A stretch of 64,000 nt of DNA from Anaerolineales bacterium (lineage in GTDB: Bacteria > Chloroflexota > Anaerolineae > Anaerolineales > Villigracilaceae), in NCBI GenBank assembly GCA_030834895.1, contig JAUQXA010000068.1, positions 26,759 through 90,758 on the forward strand. Reading direction: 5' to 3'. Both the position numbers and the translations under genes were made by a program. This document shows positions 25,119-33,415 of the stretch, one piece after another. Below the pieces are notes generated by a model that was not told where the DNA came from, did no database searches, and saw only the letters and a program-made list of their open reading frames with translations. The first letter of the stretch is position 1, and every line of letters starts with the position of its first letter.

Positions 25119-26090
25119 TTACTGTATCGCCAGAAAATGATTCTTCAACGTGTAGTGGATATAATTCTCCCAAAGCGGGACGATATCCGCTTGGTCGTAG
25201 TCGTGGTCGGAGAAGGTCTGGATGATGACCCGTCCATCGTAGCAGGTGGCAAGCACACCCTGGTCGCTTGGCTTTGCCGAAAGTCCAGCCAGCATGACCG
25301 CATCGCCTCCGCTCAGCCGGATTTGGTCTCCAGTCTGGTTTTGCCAATAACGGCTATAGTGCAGGAGCGGAAGTACTGTATTGGGTTCGTTAAAGACAGG
25401 ATGTGTCGGGTCCCACCAATAGATCGAATCCGCGAGGCTGTAATCTTTGCGGTAATGAACGCCGCATTTGCCCAATATCTTGCTGATCGGCCCGTTGGAC
25501 TCTGTGTCGAGATACCAAACCTCGGCAATCAGGGCGGCTTTGTCGCGCGTCAGACGGGTGTTGATCACATCCCAAAACTCGCCGGAGATTCTGTCCTTTG
25601 CCTCGGCATCCACGATGATCAGGTCATATTTAGTGCCGGAGTTCAGGTACTCCATGAAATGTCCGCTGTAGGAACCGGTCTGCGTGTATTTGATCCCCAT
25701 CATTTCGAGCGTGTCCTGAACCCACATACCGATGCCATACTCGTCCGTGTTTTCATAGACCAGCACATTGGCCGACTGGATGAGGGCTTCCACATCCTGG
25801 GTGGGAGTCGCCTGTGGCTCGGCAGGCGCAGCGGCAGGGGGTTCAGCGGTAGCTGGCTGGGGTGTCGGTTGGGGCGGCGGGGGAGTCGGCTGGATAGCGG
25901 ATTGCGCATCCATTGCCGCCTGTGTCAATTGCAAAGCCATGGTGGTCGCCTGGAATTCGAGCGCAGCTTTTGTAGGGTCAAATGCGGGAGCGCTGTTGGG
26001 GGCGGGTGTCCCTATGTTACAAGCCAGAACGAACAGGACAACGAACAACAGAAAGAGAACGATCCCCTGCTTGCCGGGTCTTGTCAACAT
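25119..26090 (-). CDS. Lipoprotein with Pro-rich linker and unknown C-terminal domain
   Basis: 323 residues. The lipobox is LACN after a long hydrophobic signal. The region to ~105 is low-complexity Ala/Pro/Gln/Thr. The C-terminal domain (~105-320) starts ALIQSANVLVYENTDEYGIG and contains YDLIIVDAEAKDRISG, GDAVMLAGL and QTFSDHDY. These alternating strand/helix patterns suggest a glutamine-amidotransferase-like (ThuA-like) fold, but I cannot confirm it. A TATAAT at 26148-26143 on the minus strand is a plausible promoter. Confidence 0.68.
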   Translation of the reverse strand: MLTRPGKQGIVLFLLFVVLFVLACNIGTPAPNSAPAFDPTKAALEFQATTMALQLTQAAMDAQSAIQPTPPPPQPTPQPATAEPPAAAPAEPQATPTQDVEALIQSANVLVYENTDEYGIGMWVQDTLEMMGIKYTQTGSYSGHFMEYLNSGTKYDLIIVDAEAKDRISGEFWDVINTRLTRDKAALIAEVWYLDTESNGPISKILGKCGVHYRKDYSLADSIYWWDPTHPVFNEPNTVLPLLHYSRYWQNQTGDQIRLSGGDAVMLAGLSAKPSDQGVLATCYDGRVIIQTFSDHDYDQADIVPLWENYIHYTLKNHFLAIQ

Positions 26091-26249
26091 GATGTCCTCC
26101 TTGCAAAATACAAATGTGAAATAAGGTACGATCTACATTGATATTATATGAAAATCGAGGGCGCATGGCAACTTGTGCAATGCAAAGGATATTTTTTAAA
26201 CCTGCCCCAAAGTATGAACTTAAAACGTGTAATGGTATACGGTAATTTT

Positions 26250-26292
26250 GAATCAAGAGGCAGTCACTGCGCAGGTGACTGCCTCTTGATTC
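26250..26292. terminator. Hairpin after ychF
   Basis: Perfect 18-base arms GAATCAAGAGGCAGTCAC / GTGACTGCCTCTTGATTC with a 7-base loop lie directly after the ychF stop. There is no long T run on either side. Confidence 0.7.
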
Positions 26293-26294
26293 GA

Positions 26295-27353
26295 TTACAA
26301 ACTCGAGCGGATGTGGACGATGTCGCCGTCCTTGACAAGGTACTCCTTGCCTTCAAGCCTGAGTTTGCCCTTTGCCTTGGCCTCGTTCATCGAGCCAAGT
26401 GTGACCAGGTCGTCGTAGGAGATCACCTCCGCACGGACAAATCCACGGGCGAGGTCGGTGTGGATCTCCCCGGCGGATTCCTGAGCCGTCGCCCCGCGTT
26501 TGGTCGTCCAAGCCCGGACCTCGTCCTCACCGACGGTGAAGAACGTCTGCACCTGGAGCAGGTCGTAGGAAAGGTTGATCATACGGTTCAGGCTCAATTC
26601 CTTGATGCCGTATTCCTCCATGAAGACAGCAGCATCCTCAGGACTGAGTTGGGCGATTTCCATTTCGAGTTTGCCCATCAACGCCACACTGGGATGATCG
26701 AGCCTGGCTTCGGGGGCGGCTTGTCCCTCTCCCATGTTGAACACGGTCAGGATGGGTTTGCGGGTCAGCAAGCCAAAGCTGGAAAGCTCCTTTTGTTCCT
26801 CGTGCGTGAATTCCATTATCCGCAGGGGCTTGTCTTCCGAAAGGGTCTTGTGCAATCGCTCGAAGAGTTCCGTCTGACGCGCATTGATGGTCTTATCGGT
26901 GCCGCCCTTCTTGCGTTCCTCGACCAGCTTTTCCAGTTTTCTTTCCACAGCCACCAGGTCGTTCAGCAAAAGTTCGGATAACATGCTGTTCACATCACGC
27001 AACGGATCGACGCTGCCGTTTGGGTGCATCACATTGTCGTCGTTGAATCCGCGCACGACCAAAATCAAACCGTCCATTTGATTCAACCGATTGAGCAACT
27101 GTCCCGAGATGCCGCTTTTCGCAGAACCAGATTCCAATCCTGCAATGTCTGCATAAGTGACTTTGGTATAGATCGTCTTCCTCGGCTTGAACATCTCCGA
27201 TAGTTTGGTCACACGCGGGTCGGGCACATCTACCACAGCGGTGTGAACTTCGATACGTCCCGCGCTGGCGGTGGTCGGCGTGTTGCCGCGTGTCAGGGCG
27301 TTGTAAATGGTGGTTTTTCCTGATTGGGGTAATCCTATGATTCCTAGTTTCAT
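26295..27353 (-). CDS. ychF: Redox-regulated ATPase YchF (Obg-family)
   Basis: 352 residues from the ATG at 27353. The P-loop GLPQSGKTT is at the extreme N-terminus, the G3 region reads YADIAGLESG, and TVFNMGEG replaces NKxD, which is why YchF prefers ATP to GTP. A coiled-coil insertion (VERKLEKLVEERKKGG) and a C-terminal TGS domain (from ~270, LQTFFTVGEDE...) follow. It binds ribosomes and is linked to translation and oxidative-stress control. A longer frame upstream runs through the tRNA-Leu region and is rejected. Confidence 0.93.
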   Translation of the reverse strand: MKLGIIGLPQSGKTTIYNALTRGNTPTTASAGRIEVHTAVVDVPDPRVTKLSEMFKPRKTIYTKVTYADIAGLESGSAKSGISGQLLNRLNQMDGLILVVRGFNDDNVMHPNGSVDPLRDVNSMLSELLLNDLVAVERKLEKLVEERKKGGTDKTINARQTELFERLHKTLSEDKPLRIMEFTHEEQKELSSFGLLTRKPILTVFNMGEGQAAPEARLDHPSVALMGKLEMEIAQLSPEDAAVFMEEYGIKELSLNRMINLSYDLLQVQTFFTVGEDEVRAWTTKRGATAQESAGEIHTDLARGFVRAEVISYDDLVTLGSMNEAKAKGKLRLEGKEYLVKDGDIVHIRSSL

Positions 27354-27406
27354 CTTGACCTTATTCGATGGAGTTTGATATACTTGCGCTCGCTCAATAA
27401 CGAGAT

Positions 27407-27492
27407 GCCGAAGTGGCGGAATAGGCAGACGCGCACGACTCAAAATCGTGTTCCCTACGGGAATGAGGGTTCGATTCCCTCCTTCGGCACCA
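27407..27492 (+). tRNA. tRNA-Leu (CAA)
   Basis: Acceptor stem GCCGAAG / CTTCGGC, long variable arm (TTCCCTACGGGAA), T-arm GGTTCGATTCC, encoded CCA. The anticodon loop ACTCAAAAT gives CAA. It is divergent from ychF. Confidence 0.95.
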
Positions 27493-27497
27493 AAATT

Positions 27498-27546
27498 ATA
27501 ACTCAAACGTCCTCCACATCCTACGGACGGAGGACGTTTGAGTTAT
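27498..27546 (+). terminator. Terminator after tRNA-Leu
   Basis: ATAACTCAAACGTCCTCC / GGAGGACGTTTGAGTTAT, a near-perfect 18-base stem. Confidence 0.85.
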
Positions 27547-27671
27547 GTTAGCAGAGCACACCCGTTGATTGACTTTGCATTTTTGGGGTTGTAGAATTAA
27601 GTCAACCAGACAACTTATTGACCCATAAAACGTAGATACATTACCAGGTTTTTTATTGTTGGAGGCGCAAG

Positions 27672-27794
27672 ATGAAACTCTATTTTCTATTTGCCGCGAT
27701 GGATCTGCTTATCCTATTGGCGTATCCATTGGTTTATATTGCCAACCAGGTGCAAAAGTTGACAAATGCGCGGACAGGGCGAAAGCAGGCATGA
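27672..27794 (+). CDS. Small membrane protein, 40 residues
   Basis: A 40-codon ORF with a strong ribosome site (GGAGG, 6 bases before ATG). The sequence MKLYFLFAAMDLLILLAYPL is a single hydrophobic helix, followed by a short basic tail ending GRKQA. The good ribosome site and coherent membrane helix argue for a real gene, but nothing identifies a function. The upstream 120 bases hold no obvious promoter beyond AT-rich sequence. Confidence 0.55.
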   Translation: MKLYFLFAAMDLLILLAYPLVYIANQVQKLTNARTGRKQA

Positions 27795-27806
27795 CGAAAA
27801 AGGCCC

Positions 27807-27836
27807 TTGACGTTCTTTTCCTTCACGTGATAAACT
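27807..27836 (+). promoter_or_regulatory. Promoter of the 28-codon ORF
   Basis: -35 TTGACG (27807-27812) and a -10 region TGATAAACT (27829-27837), spacing 16-18 bases. It drives a short transcript ending at the terminator at 27990. Confidence 0.6.
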
Positions 27837-27885
27837 CGCGTCCGCTTGAAAAAAAGCAAATCTAACGAAAGGAGGCGCACGACTC

Positions 27886-27972
27886 ATGTTTATGAACAAG
27901 CTTTACATCGTTCCACTTTCTTCCATCAGCGATGGTGGTTTTGATTCTCGTAGTGCGCCTGTTCACCGTTAG
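27886..27972 (+). CDS. 28-residue ORF on a short transcript
   Basis: The ORF encodes MFMNKLYIVPLSSISDGGFD plus 8 residues, behind a strong AAAGGAGG site and its own promoter, and ends 18 bases before a strong terminator. The whole transcript would be only ~170 bases. It may encode a microprotein, or the RNA itself may matter. No similarity was recognised. Confidence 0.45.
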   Translation: MFMNKLYIVPLSSISDGGFDSRSAPVHR

Positions 27973-27989
27973 ACCTGTCTAGTCACCTT

Positions 27990-28030
27990 ACGGCTGCGGC
28001 GCGCTCTGCGACCCGCAGCCGTTTTTGTTT
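27990..28030 (+). terminator. Strong terminator of the short transcript
   Basis: ACGGCTGCGG / CCGCAGCCGT stem followed by TTTTGTTT. Confidence 0.9.
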
Positions 28031-28042
28031 AATCCCCCTTCT

Positions 28043-28080
28043 TAAGCGGCTTTGGGTCAACGACCTAAGCCGTTTTTTTT
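28043..28080 (+). terminator. Second terminator in tandem
   Basis: AAGCGGCTTTGGGTC / GACCTAAGCCGTT stem followed by a run of seven or more T. Confidence 0.85.
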
Positions 28081-28145
28081 ATTCCCCTTTCCTCCTCTCC
28101 CCGTGAAGCGTGGGAGAGGCAGGGTGAGGGTACCTGGAGGAAACC

Positions 28146-28730
28146 ATGCTCGACATACAAACCCAGCTTTTCGAAGCGCGGGATGTTCGTTTCGGCCCCA
28201 TCGACCACGAGACGCATCCCGAGATCGAATCCAAATGGACGCATGACGCCGAATTCATGCGCCTGTTTGACCTCAAACCCGCCCGTCCGCTTTCGCCTGC
28301 GATGGTCAAGAAGCAATACGAAGCCATCGAAAAGGAAATGGATGAGGACAAGAACCTCTTCTACTTCACCATCCGCGCCCGCGAGGGTGACCGCTTGATC
28401 GGCAAGGCAATGATCGAGTGGATCAGCTGGACGAACGGCAACGGCTTTGTCCGCCTGGGCATCGGTTCAGCGGAAGACCGTCGCAAAGGTTACGGCTCGC
28501 AGGCATTGACCATGCTCCTGCGCTATGCCTTTGGCGAATTGAATCTCTACCGCGTGACAGCGGTGGTGCCTGCCTATAACGAAGGCGCCCTGAAACTCTT
28601 CCAGAAGTTCAGTTTTATGGAGGAGATTCGCAGGCGCAAGGCGTTGCACCGCGATGGCGAACTTTGGGATCTCGTCTCTTTCGGGTTGTTGAACTCAGAG
28701 TGGCGGGAGCGAAATAACGGTCGAGGGTGA
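28146..28730 (+). CDS. GNAT acetyltransferase
   Basis: 194 residues. The acetyl-CoA loop is RRKGYGSQALTMLLRYAF, with the usual downstream NLYRVTAVVPAYNEGALKLF helix-strand. It is the first of five GNAT genes in a row. The fold is of the ribosomal-protein/small-molecule type with a long N-terminal segment. The substrate is unknown. The ribosome site is TGGAGG. Confidence 0.82.
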   Translation: MLDIQTQLFEARDVRFGPIDHETHPEIESKWTHDAEFMRLFDLKPARPLSPAMVKKQYEAIEKEMDEDKNLFYFTIRAREGDRLIGKAMIEWISWTNGNGFVRLGIGSAEDRRKGYGSQALTMLLRYAFGELNLYRVTAVVPAYNEGALKLFQKFSFMEEIRRRKALHRDGELWDLVSFGLLNSEWRERNNGRG

Positions 28731-28734
28731 AGCG

Positions 28735-29298
28735 ATGAAAGACCTTTATCGCGGAGCCCTCGTCCGCTTGTCGGACGAATCACCCGAAGTGCTGGCAAAG
28801 GCATTCGTAAAATGGCATCAGGATACGGAGCAGCACCGCCTTGCAGACGACAGCCCGGCACAGTTGTGGTCGGAGAAAAAGCTCAAAGAGTTCGTCGAGA
28901 AACGCGCGGAGAACACTCCACAATCGTTTCGGTTTTCGATCCGCACGCTCGAAGGCGACAAACTCATCGGCGGGGTGGGACTGTGGGTTGCTTCATGGAC
29001 TCACTCGGAAGCGTGGATGGGAATTTCCGTCGGCGATCGTGATTACTGGGGCAGGGGCTATGGTACAGACGCGGTGCGACTAATCCTGCAGTACGGATTC
29101 CTCGAACTCAATCTGCGCCGTATTTCGCTGGGACTTCACGCCTACAACGAACGCGCCTTGAAATCCTATGAAAAGTGCGGTTTCGTCATGGAAGGTACGA
29201 TGCGCGGCGAAGGCTGGCGCGACGGTGTCCATTATGATAGTTTTTGGATGGGAATCCTGCGCGAGGACTGGTTTGCCCAACGTGGAGCGAAACCATGA
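28735..29298 (+). CDS. GNAT acetyltransferase, RimJ/RimL type
   Basis: 187 residues starting 5 bases after the previous stop. The acetyl-CoA motif is DYWGRGYGTDAVRLILQYGF, and NERALKSYEKCGFVMEGTMR is the typical C-terminal half of RimJ/RimL-type enzymes. It shares the opening MKDLYRGALVRLS with the next gene (MKDIFTGELVRLS), so the two are tandem duplicates that have diverged. Its stop overlaps the start of the next gene (ATGA). Confidence 0.85.
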   Translation: MKDLYRGALVRLSDESPEVLAKAFVKWHQDTEQHRLADDSPAQLWSEKKLKEFVEKRAENTPQSFRFSIRTLEGDKLIGGVGLWVASWTHSEAWMGISVGDRDYWGRGYGTDAVRLILQYGFLELNLRRISLGLHAYNERALKSYEKCGFVMEGTMRGEGWRDGVHYDSFWMGILREDWFAQRGAKP

Positions 29299-29858
29299 AA
29301 GACATCTTCACAGGCGAACTGGTCAGGCTCTCGGCATTCGACCCTGAGGAACTTGCCAAAGCCTACACCGACTGGACTCGCGATTCTGAACTCCAGCGCC
29401 TGTTCGATGCCGGCGCGTCGGCTTTGCATTCTGCAAAGGCGGGCAGGGACTTTTTTGAAAAAATGCTCAAGGAGGAGAATCCCGTCAATCATTTTTTCAG
29501 CATCCGCAAGTTGGATGACAACCGACTGCTTGGCGACATAAATCTGGATGTCATCAACGAATGGGGTTCGCGTGATGCCTTTGTGGGGCTGGGTATCGGC
29601 GACCGCAACGACTGGGGCAAAGGCTACGGAACAGACGCCATGAAAATCATGTTGAGGTTCGCCTTCACCGAGCTCAACCTGCGGCGCGTTACGCTGACCG
29701 TTTTCGAATACAACCCGCGCGCCATCCGCTCCTATGAAAAGGTCGGCTTCCACCACGAGGGACGCCTGCGAAAAATCCTGTTGCGAGATGGCAAACGCTG
29801 GGACATGCTCTACATGGGCATTCTGGCGGAAGAATGGAAGGAGATAAATCATGGCTGA
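29295..29858 (+). CDS. GNAT acetyltransferase, RimJ/RimL type, paralogue of the previous gene
   Basis: 187 residues from the ATG at 29295, overlapping the previous stop by ATGA. The acetyl-CoA motif is NDWGKGYGTDAMKIMLRFAF, then NPRAIRSYEKVGFHHEGRLR. The arrangement and the shared start sequence indicate tandem duplication with translational coupling. The substrate is unknown. Confidence 0.85.
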   Translation: MKDIFTGELVRLSAFDPEELAKAYTDWTRDSELQRLFDAGASALHSAKAGRDFFEKMLKEENPVNHFFSIRKLDDNRLLGDINLDVINEWGSRDAFVGLGIGDRNDWGKGYGTDAMKIMLRFAFTELNLRRVTLTVFEYNPRAIRSYEKVGFHHEGRLRKILLRDGKRWDMLYMGILAEEWKEINHG

Positions 29859-30855
29859 ACAAACGAAACTTGATCCTCGTGCTTCGACTACGCTCAGCGC
29901 GGGGCTGACTCTGCGCCCAATCCGCTGGACGGATGTGAAGGCGGTCGAAAAGCTCATCTACGATGTCTGCGAAGCGGACGGCGATGTGACGGTTGCCACA
30001 ACCGCCGAGGAATTGGAAAACGAGTGGAAGAACGAGGGCTTTGATATGGAACGCGATGCCTTCGTCGTGGAAACGCAGGATGGACGTATCGTCGGATATG
30101 AGGAATTTTTCCATCCGAAGGATATGTATCACGACCTCGATGCCGATGGGTACGTGCATCCCCAATTCAAGGGACTTGGCATCGGCAGGGCGTTGTTGCA
30201 AGCTGTCGAAGCGCGCGCCCGCGAAGAGATGAAACTCGCCGCGCCCGACCTGCGCGTTTTCATCCGCAACACAATCGATAATAAGGATCAGGCGGGGCAC
30301 GACCTCTTCAAGTCTGAAGGTTATTTCCCCGTCCGCTATCACAGGCGGATGGAGATTCAATTGAAGGAAGCTCCCGCGCCTGTAACCTTTCCTGATGGCA
30401 TCGAATTACGACCCTTCGTCAAAGACGAACATTCCATTGCCGTCTGGCAGGCGGACAACGAAGCCTTCCGCGATCATTGGGGCAGTCACGACACCTCCTA
30501 CGAAGAATGGACTCACCACAAATTCGAGCGGTCTGACTTCGACCCAACCCTGTGGATGGTCGCCTGGGATGGCGATCAGATTGCAGGTTTCTCGCAGAAC
30601 CGCTTCCGCATGGGCATCGGCTGGATTGGCACGCTGGGAGTCCGCCGTCCGTGGCGCAAGATGGGACTGGGTCTCGCCCTGCTCCAGCACTCCTTTGGCG
30701 AATTCCACAAGCGCGGCATGACCACCATCGGTCTTGGCGTGGACGCATCCAACCCGACGGGCGCGACCCGTCTCTACCAGCGGGCGGGGATGTACGTGGC
30801 GAGCGAGTTCGCCACCTACGAAAAGGAACTTCGGCCCGGAAGAATTACGGAATAA
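29851..30855 (+). CDS. Tandem-GNAT acetyltransferase
   Basis: 334 residues with two GNAT domains, ~18-155 (GLGIGRALLQAVEAR) and ~175-325 (RRPWRKMGLGLALLQHS, then SNPTGATRLYQRAGM). This arrangement is seen in mycothiol-synthase-like proteins, where usually one half is active. The start overlaps the previous gene by 8 bases. Residues ~11-18 (ASTTLSAG) are encoded by a genome-type repeat (GCTTCGACTACGCTCAGC), apparently captured in frame near the N-terminus. Confidence 0.82.
   Translation: MAEQTKLDPRASTTLSAGLTLRPIRWTDVKAVEKLIYDVCEADGDVTVATTAEELENEWKNEGFDMERDAFVVETQDGRIVGYEEFFHPKDMYHDLDADGYVHPQFKGLGIGRALLQAVEARAREEMKLAAPDLRVFIRNTIDNKDQAGHDLFKSEGYFPVRYHRRMEIQLKEAPAPVTFPDGIELRPFVKDEHSIAVWQADNEAFRDHWGSHDTSYEEWTHHKFERSDFDPTLWMVAWDGDQIAGFSQNRFRMGIGWIGTLGVRRPWRKMGLGLALLQHSFGEFHKRGMTTIGLGVDASNPTGATRLYQRAGMYVASEFATYEKELRPGRITE
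29881..29904. repeat. Repeat CTTCGACTACGCTCAGC inside a GNAT coding sequence
   Basis: Related to 47101-47122 (CTTCGACGCTGCTCAGGGC) inside the RAYT gene and 47719-47738 (CTTCGACAAACTCAGTGC) inside the broken TIR gene. Confidence 0.5.
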
Positions 30856-30865
30856 CCATCTTTTA

Positions 30866-30952
30866 AGCCGGGTGACAACGGTTGTCGTGAAAGAGTGGGA
30901 GATTGGGTTACCCCGATGCTTTCGAGAGAGCCGTTGTCACTGAAACCCGCCG
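30866..30952. terminator. Long imperfect hairpin after the GNAT operon
   Basis: Arms GTGACAACGG (30872-30881) and CCGTTGTCAC (30931-30940), extended by partial pairing of GGGT and ACCC. It probably terminates the acetyltransferase operon; there is no T run. Confidence 0.5.
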
Positions 30953-31020
30953 GAGAGTATGCTCGGCAAAGGAACCTTTCACATCTCGTGCAATTTTGTG
31001 GTTGAAGGGCAAACAGGGGC

Positions 31021-31026
31021 TATAAT
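31021..31026 (+). promoter_or_regulatory. Leaderless -10 box
   Basis: TATAAT with a 7-base spacer to the ATG at 31034. Confidence 0.55.
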
Positions 31027-31033
31027 AATAACA

Positions 31034-32008
31034 ATGGCCTCTATCACCATTCCTGCGCGCATGGATGCGCATCCCAACCTGCGTCCGCTCAATATCCTTC
31101 GAGACCTGCCGGCCGTGGCGGATCTGATCGAGACTTGCTTTTCCAGCACCATGGATAATGAGGGGAGGCAATATGTACAGGATATGCGCCGTGCCGGGAG
31201 GGATGATTCCTTTTCCAATTGGGCAAACCGCGCCATCGAATCCACATCCCTGCCATTAAGCGGGTATGTATGGGAGGAGAACAGCCGGATTGTTGGTAAT
31301 GCGAGCGTTATTCCATTTCGGCACAACAAACAGCGCGTTTATCTGATAGCAAACGTTGCTGTGGAACCCGACCATCGCCGCAAAGGAATCGCGCGCGCCC
31401 TCACGCAGCGCGCCCTTGATCACGCCCGCGAAAAGAAAGTGGATAATGTCTGGCTGCATGTCCGCGATGATAACCCAGGCGCCATTGACCTCTATCTACA
31501 GCTTGGGTTTGTGGAGCGCGCCCGGCGCACATCCTGGCAGGCACACACCGATGCTCACGCTCCAACTCTGCCTGCGGACATTGTTATCACAAGCAGACAT
31601 CCCGATTTTTGGCCGAACCAGCTCAACTGGCTTTCGCGCCTTTATCCTGACCCTTTAGGCTGGCACCGCAATTGGGATTTTAAGTCCCTGCGTCCCGGCC
31701 TGTGGAACTGGTTGTATCTATTGTTCGTGGACCTCAACATTCGTCAGTGGGCGGCGGTCAAAAAAGGAAAACTGGAGGCGGCGCTTGCCTGGATTCCCTA
31801 TGGGCGTGGAGAGTCGCTTTTTGTTGCGGCAGGCGAAGAGTCTGATCCCAACGCGTTGACCGCACTCCTCCTCCAGGCGCGGCGCGAATTGGCTCATTCA
31901 CATGTCACTATCTCACTCGAGTTCCCGGCAGGCAAATTCGACAATGCTATCGGAGCCGCCGGTTTCAAATCCCTTCGAACGTTGATCTGGATGCAGGCAA
32001 CTTCATGA
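31034..32008 (+). CDS. GNAT acetyltransferase with extra C-terminal domain
   Basis: 324 residues from the ATG at 31034. The N-terminal GNAT domain has VAVEPDHRRKGIARALTQRA and NPGAIDLYLQLGF. A C-terminal ~150-residue region (from ~165, with PDFWPNQLNWLSRLYPDPLG) may be a second degenerate GNAT fold. A TATAAT (31021-31026) lies 7 bases before this ATG and no ribosome site is present, so a leaderless message is likely; this fixes the start over one 25 codons upstream. Confidence 0.8.
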   Translation: MASITIPARMDAHPNLRPLNILRDLPAVADLIETCFSSTMDNEGRQYVQDMRRAGRDDSFSNWANRAIESTSLPLSGYVWEENSRIVGNASVIPFRHNKQRVYLIANVAVEPDHRRKGIARALTQRALDHAREKKVDNVWLHVRDDNPGAIDLYLQLGFVERARRTSWQAHTDAHAPTLPADIVITSRHPDFWPNQLNWLSRLYPDPLGWHRNWDFKSLRPGLWNWLYLLFVDLNIRQWAAVKKGKLEAALAWIPYGRGESLFVAAGEESDPNALTALLLQARRELAHSHVTISLEFPAGKFDNAIGAAGFKSLRTLIWMQATS

Positions 32009-32048
32009 ATCCTTTTTCGTATTTATAACCATACAGAAAGGAGAATGA

Positions 32049-32426
32049 ATGATTAGATTTCTTGTTCGTTGGGGAATCAACGCGGTGGCATTGTATGCCG
32101 CTGTTTGGATCGTGCCTGGCATCGAGTTTCGTGGCGACTGGACGGGCGTTTTATGGCTGGCGCTCATCTCCGGATTGTTGAATGCGCTTGTGCGTCCCGT
32201 GTTGAAATTCCTCACCTGCCCGTTGATCGTCCTTACATTGGGATTGTTCACCATTGTCATCAATACCGTGATGTTGCTGCTCACCAGCCGCATCGGACAG
32301 GCCTTCGGCATCGGACTTACCGTGGATGGCTTCTGGACCGCTGTGCTCGGCAGTCTGGTCATCAGTGTTGTCAGCATCGTCATGAGCGTCATCTTCCGCG
32401 ATGAATTGAAAGGTAAAAAATTGTAA
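32049..32426 (+). CDS. Phage-holin-4-2 family membrane protein
   Basis: 125 residues with four membrane segments. The family pattern includes WGINAVALYAAVWIVPGI at the start, LISGLLNALVRPVLKFLTCP in the middle and LGLFTIVINTVMLLLTSRI after it. These proteins (PF04020-like) are widespread in bacterial chromosomes and usually not phage-derived; their role is unclear. The ribosome site is AAAGGAG. There are no phage genes around it. Confidence 0.85.
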   Translation: MIRFLVRWGINAVALYAAVWIVPGIEFRGDWTGVLWLALISGLLNALVRPVLKFLTCPLIVLTLGLFTIVINTVMLLLTSRIGQAFGIGLTVDGFWTAVLGSLVISVVSIVMSVIFRDELKGKKL

Positions 32427-32498
32427 AAATGGATTGCGGCGTAACCTGGGTCAGCGTTCCCGTCGGTTTCCAGTTACAAAATACCTGGAGGTGGAACC

Positions 32499-33359
32499 AT
32501 GCAATTTTCAAAGACTGAGCTTTCCGAACTGCTAAGCCAGCCGAAGCCACTTTCACTAGCGAATGTTGACCTGAGTGGCGCCGAACTGGCTGATGCCGAT
32601 TTGGGCAGCGCCAACCTGAGCGATGCCAACTTGATCGAAGCTGAATTGATCGATGCCAACCTGGGCAAGGCTGATCTAAGTCGCGCCAAACTGCGCGCTG
32701 CCGATCTGCGCAGGGCAAACCTCAACAAAGCTAATTTGAGCGGGGCTGACCTGAGCGGTGCGAGATTGATCGGTGCCGACCTGGTCGATGCCGACCTGAT
32801 TGGCACCATGCTAAGCGGTGTGAGATTAAGCGATGCGGACTTGAGCAAAGCCGACCTGATTACCGCAGACCTGAGCAAAGCCGACCTGAACCGTGCAAAG
32901 CTGATCCACGCCAACCTAAGCAGGGCAGACCTGAGCGGCGCCAAATTAATTCGGGCTATCCTGAGCGAGGCCAACCTGAGCGGTGTCAATCTGATTGGCG
33001 CCTTTCTAAATGAAGCCAACCTGAGTGGTGCCAAGTTGATCGGTGCCGACCTGCGTTGGGCCACTCTGGGCAAAGTCAATCTGAGCAAGGCCGACCTAAG
33101 TGGTGCAAAGCTGGTCTCTGCCGATCTTAGTGAGGCTGACCTGACCGAGTCCAAACTGAACAAAACCGACTTGAATGCGGCCAATCTGACCGGCGCCAAT
33201 CTGACCAAGGCTGACCTCACCGAGGCCAAACTGATTGGCGCCGATCTGAGCGGTGCAAACCTGCGTTGGGTCAATCTGACCGAGGCTGTATATACCCGCA
33301 GCACAATATTTCCAGACGGGTTTGACCCAAAGTCGGCGGGGGCGATATTCACCCCATGA
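32499..33359 (+). CDS. Pentapeptide-repeat protein
   Basis: 286 residues, of which ~20-265 are nearly uninterrupted A(D/N)LSx pentapeptides (ANLSGADLSGA type). They should form a right-handed quadrilateral beta-helix of about 12 coils. The ends are a short N-terminal cap (MQFSKTELSELLSQPKP) and a C-terminal YTRSTIFPDGFDP cap. Some such proteins mimic DNA and protect gyrase; others are scaffolds, and nothing here decides. The repetitive DNA also opens a long frame on the other strand, which is a shadow. Confidence 0.92.
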   Translation: MQFSKTELSELLSQPKPLSLANVDLSGAELADADLGSANLSDANLIEAELIDANLGKADLSRAKLRAADLRRANLNKANLSGADLSGARLIGADLVDADLIGTMLSGVRLSDADLSKADLITADLSKADLNRAKLIHANLSRADLSGAKLIRAILSEANLSGVNLIGAFLNEANLSGAKLIGADLRWATLGKVNLSKADLSGAKLVSADLSEADLTESKLNKTDLNAANLTGANLTKADLTEAKLIGADLSGANLRWVNLTEAVYTRSTIFPDGFDPKSAGAIFTP

Positions 33360-33375
33360 GCAGACAAAAAACCGC

Positions 33376-33404
33376 TTGACGCGCTTTCCCCATCACAGTA
33401 AAAT
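33376..33404 (+). promoter_or_regulatory. Promoter of tRNA-Gly
   Basis: -35 TTGACG and -10 TAAAAT separated by exactly 17 bases, 11 bases before the tRNA 5' end. Confidence 0.8.
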
Positions 33405-33415
33405 GCAGGTCGCTT

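Noticed and set aside
25047..26141. A 364-codon plus-strand frame opposite a lipoprotein gene
   Set aside because: The minus-strand gene has a clear lipobox and domain structure. The plus-strand product is Arg/Gly-rich nonsense without motifs.
32049..32426. Possible prophage, because of the holin-family protein
   Set aside because: No other phage genes are nearby. This holin-4-2 family is common in chromosomes without phage.
32474..33367. A 297-codon open frame on the minus strand opposite the pentapeptide-repeat gene
   Set aside because: It is a shadow of the repeated plus-strand codons (its own repeats mirror them), lacks a ribosome site and makes a low-complexity Ser/Leu/Arg/Ala protein.
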